From assembly GCA_036703315.1 (NCBI GenBank), contig DATNPH010000138.1:1-45846 (forward strand): DNA of 45,846 nt, read 5' to 3'. The translations under genes and the position numbers were made by a program. Of this stretch, positions 42,306 through 45,846 are shown piece by piece. The first letter of the stretch is position 1. Every line of letters starts with the position of its first letter. The notes below the pieces were generated by a model, which saw nothing but the letters and a program-made list of their open reading frames with translations, searched no databases and was not told the DNA's origin. The stretch comes from DATNPH01 sp036703315. GTDB lineage: Bacteria > Cyanobacteriota > Cyanobacteriia > Cyanobacteriales > Coleofasciculaceae.

Positions 42306-45300
42306 ATGACATCGGAGCTTTCTGACAATTCCTTTACAGATGCTCAAGCAAGACTCAATATTCCTGAGGAAGAAGATGTCTTTATCTTTCCAGTATCGTT
42401 TGCCCAACAGCGACTGTGGTTTATTAACCAGTTAGTACCCGGCAATACCTTTTATAATGTGCCGACAGTACTTCGCTTGACAGGTTCGCTCAACTTAACT
42501 GCCTTGGAGCAAACTTTCAACGAAATTGTGCGTCGTCACGAAGCTTTACGTACCCGATTTGGGATAGTGGAGGGGCAACTCGTCCAGGCGATTCCTACGG
42601 TAAGCTGCGCTAACGCGCCAGCGGATTCTCTTGGGAGCTTTGCTTCCACTTTGACCATAAATCTCCCAGTAATAGACCTACGGGAACTACCAGCAGAAGA
42701 ACGGGAACTTCAAGCAAAGCAGTTGGTCACTGAGGAATCTCAGCGTCCTTTTGATCTAGCGATCGATCCATTGATCCGATTAATGCTCTTGAAACTGGAC
42801 GAGACAGAATATGTGCTGTTGCTAAATCTGCACCATATTGTCTCAGACGATTGGTCTATCGGAGTGTTGATTCGGGAACTAAGCGCTATTTACGCAGCAT
42901 TTGCTCAACAGCAACCTTCTCCTCTACCGGAACTGCCCCTTCAGTATGCTGACTTTGCTCATTGGCAGCGCGAGTGGCTGCAAGGGGAAGAGTTAGAAAC
43001 CCAGTTAGGTTACTGGCGGCAGCAATTGGACAGCATTTCCATCCTAAATTTGCCCACTGACCGACCGAAACCTACTATACAGAGTTATCGGGGAGCCACG
43101 AAACTTCTGGAGCTACCACCAAACTTGAGTAATGCGCTAGAGAAGCTCTCGCAGCAAGAAGGGGTAACTTTGTTCATGACCCTGCTAGCAGCGTTTCAGA
43201 CTTTGCTCTACCGCTACACGCACCAGGAAGACATTGTAGTAGGTTCACCGATCGCTAACCGCAACCGAAGTGAAATTGAAGGGTTAATTGGTTTTTTTGT
43301 CAATAGCCTGGTGCTACGCACCGACTTATCTGGCAACCCAACGTTCCAGGAACTCCTGAGCAAAGTACGGGAGGTAACATTAGGAGCTTATGCTCACCAA
43401 GATTTGCCCTTTGAGAAGCTGGTAGAGGAATTGCATCCAGAGCGCTCCTTAAGTCGCCATCCACTGTTCCAAGTGATGTTTGGTTTTCAGAATGCGCCAA
43501 TGGAGGCATTAGAGCTGCCAGGGTTAACACTGAGTCCTCAGACTGTTGAGTTTACAACAACCCGCTTCGATTTGGAGTTCATCCTGTGGGAAGGTTCGGA
43601 CGGCTTCAGGAGTCTATGGGGGGAAAAATGGGAACACTCTGAGGGGATTAGAGGCGTTGTGGTGTACAACACAGATTTATTCGATGAAACCACCATTAGC
43701 CGAATGCAGGGACATTTTAAAACACTGCTGGAGAGCATTGTTGCAAATCCACAAGCAAGGATTGCAAACCTACCACTCCTCTCCCAATCTGAGCGTCATC
43801 AGTTATTAATGGAATGGAATGATACCTTTGCCGATTATCCCAAACACCAGTGCATCCATCACTTGTTTGAAGAGCAAGTAGACAGAACACCTGATGCAAT
43901 AGCAGTAATTTATGAAGACAAGCAACTTACTTACCGAGAGCTGAACAACCGCAGCAACCAATTAGCGCATCACTTACAGAAACTCGGGGTAAGTCCGGAA
44001 GCCCTAGTTGGCATTTGTATGGAGCGCTCTGTAGAGATGATAGTGGGACTGCTGGGCATCCTCAAAGCTGGAGGAGCCTATGTACCCTTAGACCCCAGTT
44101 ATCCCCCTGAGCGCCTGAGTTTCATGCTTGAGGATGCCCAAGTATCGGTATTACTGACACAGGAGAAGTTGGTCAGACGATTGCCGGATGCTATCACCTC
44201 CACTCAACAAAGTTTTGCAATCCAAAATCCTAGAGTGGTTTACCTGGATAATGACTGGCATACTATTGCCCAAGAGAGTCCAGAAAACCCAACTAGCAAC
44301 GTGACGAGCGACAACTTAGCTTACGTTATCTACACCTCTGGCTCTACAGGAAAGCCTAAGGGAGTTGCTGTTCCTCACAAAGCTGTAAATCGGCTAGTCT
44401 TCAATACCAATTACGTAAAGTTAAACCCTTCCGATAAAATTGCCCAAGTCTCGAATACTTCCTTCGATGCAGCAACATTCGAGATTTGGGGGGCACTACT
44501 TCACGGCGCTCAGCTTGTTGGGATTAGCCCAGATGTAACCCTTTCGCCCCACGAGTTTGCCTTACAACTTCGTCAAGAAGGGATCAGCGTCCTGTTTCTA
44601 ACCACCGCCTTGTTTCAGCAGATTGCAAGAGTTGTTCCGCAAGCTTTTGAGTCGTTGAGATACTTGCTATTTGGAGGCGAAACCGTCGATCCCAGATGGG
44701 TTAAAAAGGTTCTCAAAAAAGGACCACCGCAGCAATTGCTTCATGTTTATGGGCCTACAGAGGGTACAACATTCTCCTCTTTTTGTTGGGTACAAGAAGT
44801 TTTACAAGACGCCACGTCTATCCCCATTGGTCACCCGATTACAAACACACAGATTTATCTGTTGGATGAGCAGTTACAACCTGTACCGATTGGTGTTCCG
44901 GGCGAGTTGCACATCGGTGGTGACGGACTAGCACGGGGCTACCTCAACCGTCCTGAATTAACGGCTGAACGATTCATTTCTAATCCTTTTAGTAAGGAAA
45001 AAGGAAACAGAAAACAGGAAACAGAAACAAGGGGAGAAAATTCTTCTTTTTTGCCTTCTTCAGCACACCTTTATAAGACGGGTGATTTAGCCCGGTATCG
45101 ACCAGATGGCAACATTGAGTTTTTAGGTCGTATTGACAATCAGGTAAAAATTCGTGGCTTCCGCATCGAGTTGGGAGAAATTCAAGTAGTACTAAATCAG
45201 CATCCTGCCGTAAGAGAGACAGTAGTGATTGTTCAGGAAGACATACCTGGTGATAAGCACTTGGTGGCTTATATTGTTCCAAACCAGACGGCTATAGAGA

Positions 45301-45770
45301 AGCAAGACTTTGCGCCCCTACTACGCCAATTCCTGAAAGAGAAGTTGCCAAGTTACATGGTGCCTTCTGCCTACATGATGCTGAACTCCCTGCCACTGAC
45401 ACCCAATGGTAAAGTAGATCGCCGTGTCTTACCTGCGGTAGATACACTCAGTCTTGATCCGAAAGAAGATTATGTGGCACCTCGGAGTACCCTTGAGGAG
45501 GAGTTAGCAAGAATTTGGGCTAAGGTTTTGGGAAAACAGCAGGTAGGTATCCACGATAATTTCTTTGAATTGGGCGGTCATTCTCTACTAGCGACTCAGC
45601 TGACTTCGCGGATACGTGATGCCTTTCAAGTAGAGTTGCCTGTGCGTCACTTGTTTGAAGCTCCGACTGTAGCAACACTAGCTAAACACATTGAAACAAT
45701 TTGTTGGGCGACCAAAGGTCACGACACTAATAGTTCTACGAGTAATGAGCGAGAAGAGATGGAATTTTAA
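42306..45770 (+). CDS. Non-ribosomal peptide synthetase, one C-A-PCP module
   Basis: 1,154 residues. The condensation domain (~25-470) begins FPVSFAQQRLWF. Its active-site motif is HHIVSDDW at 176-183, i.e. HHxxxDD instead of HHxxxDG. The adenylation domain (~495-1,010) includes LAYVIYTSGSTGKPKG, VYGPTEGTT, YKTGDLARY and PNGKVDRR with the catalytic Lys. Reading the specificity pocket against GrsA gives DAFFLGVTFK, close to published Ile codes (DAFFYGITFK, DGFFLGVVYK), so Ile or a similar branched residue is predicted. The carrier domain has Ser1093 in LGGHSLLATQ. No epimerase, methyltransferase or thioesterase is present; partner genes probably lie beyond the window. Two in-frame repeat-like inserts occur, at codons ~98-114 and ~896-920. 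Confidence 0.93.
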   Translation: MTSELSDNSFTDAQARLNIPEEEDVFIFPVSFAQQRLWFINQLVPGNTFYNVPTVLRLTGSLNLTALEQTFNEIVRRHEALRTRFGIVEGQLVQAIPTVSCANAPADSLGSFASTLTINLPVIDLRELPAEERELQAKQLVTEESQRPFDLAIDPLIRLMLLKLDETEYVLLLNLHHIVSDDWSIGVLIRELSAIYAAFAQQQPSPLPELPLQYADFAHWQREWLQGEELETQLGYWRQQLDSISILNLPTDRPKPTIQSYRGATKLLELPPNLSNALEKLSQQEGVTLFMTLLAAFQTLLYRYTHQEDIVVGSPIANRNRSEIEGLIGFFVNSLVLRTDLSGNPTFQELLSKVREVTLGAYAHQDLPFEKLVEELHPERSLSRHPLFQVMFGFQNAPMEALELPGLTLSPQTVEFTTTRFDLEFILWEGSDGFRSLWGEKWEHSEGIRGVVVYNTDLFDETTISRMQGHFKTLLESIVANPQARIANLPLLSQSERHQLLMEWNDTFADYPKHQCIHHLFEEQVDRTPDAIAVIYEDKQLTYRELNNRSNQLAHHLQKLGVSPEALVGICMERSVEMIVGLLGILKAGGAYVPLDPSYPPERLSFMLEDAQVSVLLTQEKLVRRLPDAITSTQQSFAIQNPRVVYLDNDWHTIAQESPENPTSNVTSDNLAYVIYTSGSTGKPKGVAVPHKAVNRLVFNTNYVKLNPSDKIAQVSNTSFDAATFEIWGALLHGAQLVGISPDVTLSPHEFALQLRQEGISVLFLTTALFQQIARVVPQAFESLRYLLFGGETVDPRWVKKVLKKGPPQQLLHVYGPTEGTTFSSFCWVQEVLQDATSIPIGHPITNTQIYLLDEQLQPVPIGVPGELHIGGDGLARGYLNRPELTAERFISNPFSKEKGNRKQETETRGENSSFLPSSAHLYKTGDLARYRPDGNIEFLGRIDNQVKIRGFRIELGEIQVVLNQHPAVRETVVIVQEDIPGDKHLVAYIVPNQTAIEKQDFAPLLRQFLKEKLPSYMVPSAYMMLNSLPLTPNGKVDRRVLPAVDTLSLDPKEDYVAPRSTLEEELARIWAKVLGKQQVGIHDNFFELGGHSLLATQLTSRIRDAFQVELPVRHLFEAPTVATLAKHIETICWATKGHDTNSSTSNEREEMEF
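42597..42647 (+). repeat. 51-nt in-frame insert in the NRPS condensation domain
   Basis: Removing 17 codons (TVSCANAPADSLGSFAS) restores the usual C-domain reading, with PTLTINLPVIDL following directly. The DNA has hairpin-like content (GGGAGC-TTT-GCTTCC, CTGCGCTAACGCGCCAG) like cyanobacterial small dispersed repeats. Confidence 0.55.
44991..45066 (+). repeat. Low-complexity AGGAAACAGAAA insert in the NRPS adenylation domain
   Basis: Between SNPF and HLYKTGDLARY an extra ~25 residues rich in K, E, N, Q and S are encoded by repeated AGGAAACAGAAA units. Purine repeats of this kind are normally intergenic in cyanobacteria. The insert lies in a surface loop between A-domain core motifs and keeps frame. 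Confidence 0.65.
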
Positions 45771-45795
45771 GGACTTCTCCGAACGTAGCAACTGA

Positions 45796-45846
45796 TATAG
45801 CTGTCGCCATAAAGGTTAGGACAGATCTAACGGCCCAAACAACCAC
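45796..45846 (-). mobile_element. Dispersed miniature repeat, copy 3 (inverted, cut by window edge)
   Basis: TATAGCTGTCGCCATAAAGG onward is the reverse complement of the conserved right half of copies 1 and 2 for at least 40 nt, then diverges slightly. It begins 25 nt after the NRPS stop and runs off the window. Confidence 0.8.

Overview
The window looks like part of a filamentous, repeat-rich cyanobacterial chromosome. HIP1 octamers (GCGATCGC) are frequent in genes and spacers. The gene families are typical of large cyanobacterial genomes: DUF1822, a DUF928-like protein, TPR-CHAT and WD40-TPR-CHAT proteins, a Tat-exported caspase-like protein, cyanobacterial-type FtsH, Rcp-like response regulators, a pentapeptide-repeat protein and an NRPS. 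Small dispersed repeats occur between genes and, unusually, in frame inside them. No rRNA, tRNA or CRISPR array was recognised.

Layout. (1) 1-2038: tail of a response regulator, then a divergent SDR oxidoreductase/TetR pair with two near-identical operator palindromes between them. (2) 2039-29994: a 28-kb cluster, all on the + strand. A sigma-70-like regulator, a DUF1822 protein, a membrane CHAT-CHASE2 protein and a DUF928-like exported protein form the first unit. Then come a TPR-CHAT protein; a second TPR-CHAT with an exported TPR protein and a Tat-type caspase-like peptidase; a 2,097-residue WD40-TPR-CHAT protein with 31 WD40 repeats; a 19-repeat TPR protein; a decayed TPR-CHAT gene; and a zinc-ribbon/single-TM protein. 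(3) 29995-30723: a gene-free stretch with two miniature inverted-repeat elements and a minus-strand terminator. (4) 30724-42015: mostly unrelated genes: MalK/UgpC-type ABC ATPase, PAS-CHASE3 histidine kinase, response regulator, REC-histidine kinase, ftsH, uvsE, an exported protein, ThuA, and a pentapeptide protein. (5) 42306-45770: a one-module NRPS (C-A-PCP) whose A-domain code reads DAFFLGVTFK, close to isoleucine codes.

Main observation. Every transcription unit I infer in the 28-kb cluster is preceded by the same two-block promoter-like element, TGCATAA-N15/16-GATAYA (17-bp gap between the TGCATA and GATAYA hexamers). It occurs seven times (2211, 8381, 11907, 18044, 24801, 27282, 29142), always on the coding strand and 36-110 nt before the start codon. 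The first of these units begins with a sigma-70-like protein. I infer a local regulon: an alternative sigma-like factor, a membrane CHASE2 sensor joined to a caspase-fold domain, and a set of exported caspase-fold/TPR/WD40 proteins, nearly all with a signal-peptidase-like or Tat leader. The function is unknown. Export argues against a simple cytoplasmic abortive-infection role and favours an envelope or extracellular proteolytic or scaffold system.

The cluster also shows ongoing remodelling. There are 120-bp and 123-bp coding tandem repeats, a 27-nt insert inside a HIP1 octamer that was then amplified with a TPR unit, a 75-bp duplication in the CHAT-CHASE2 gene, a tail fragment of a second caspase gene, and a TPR-CHAT gene broken by two deletions.
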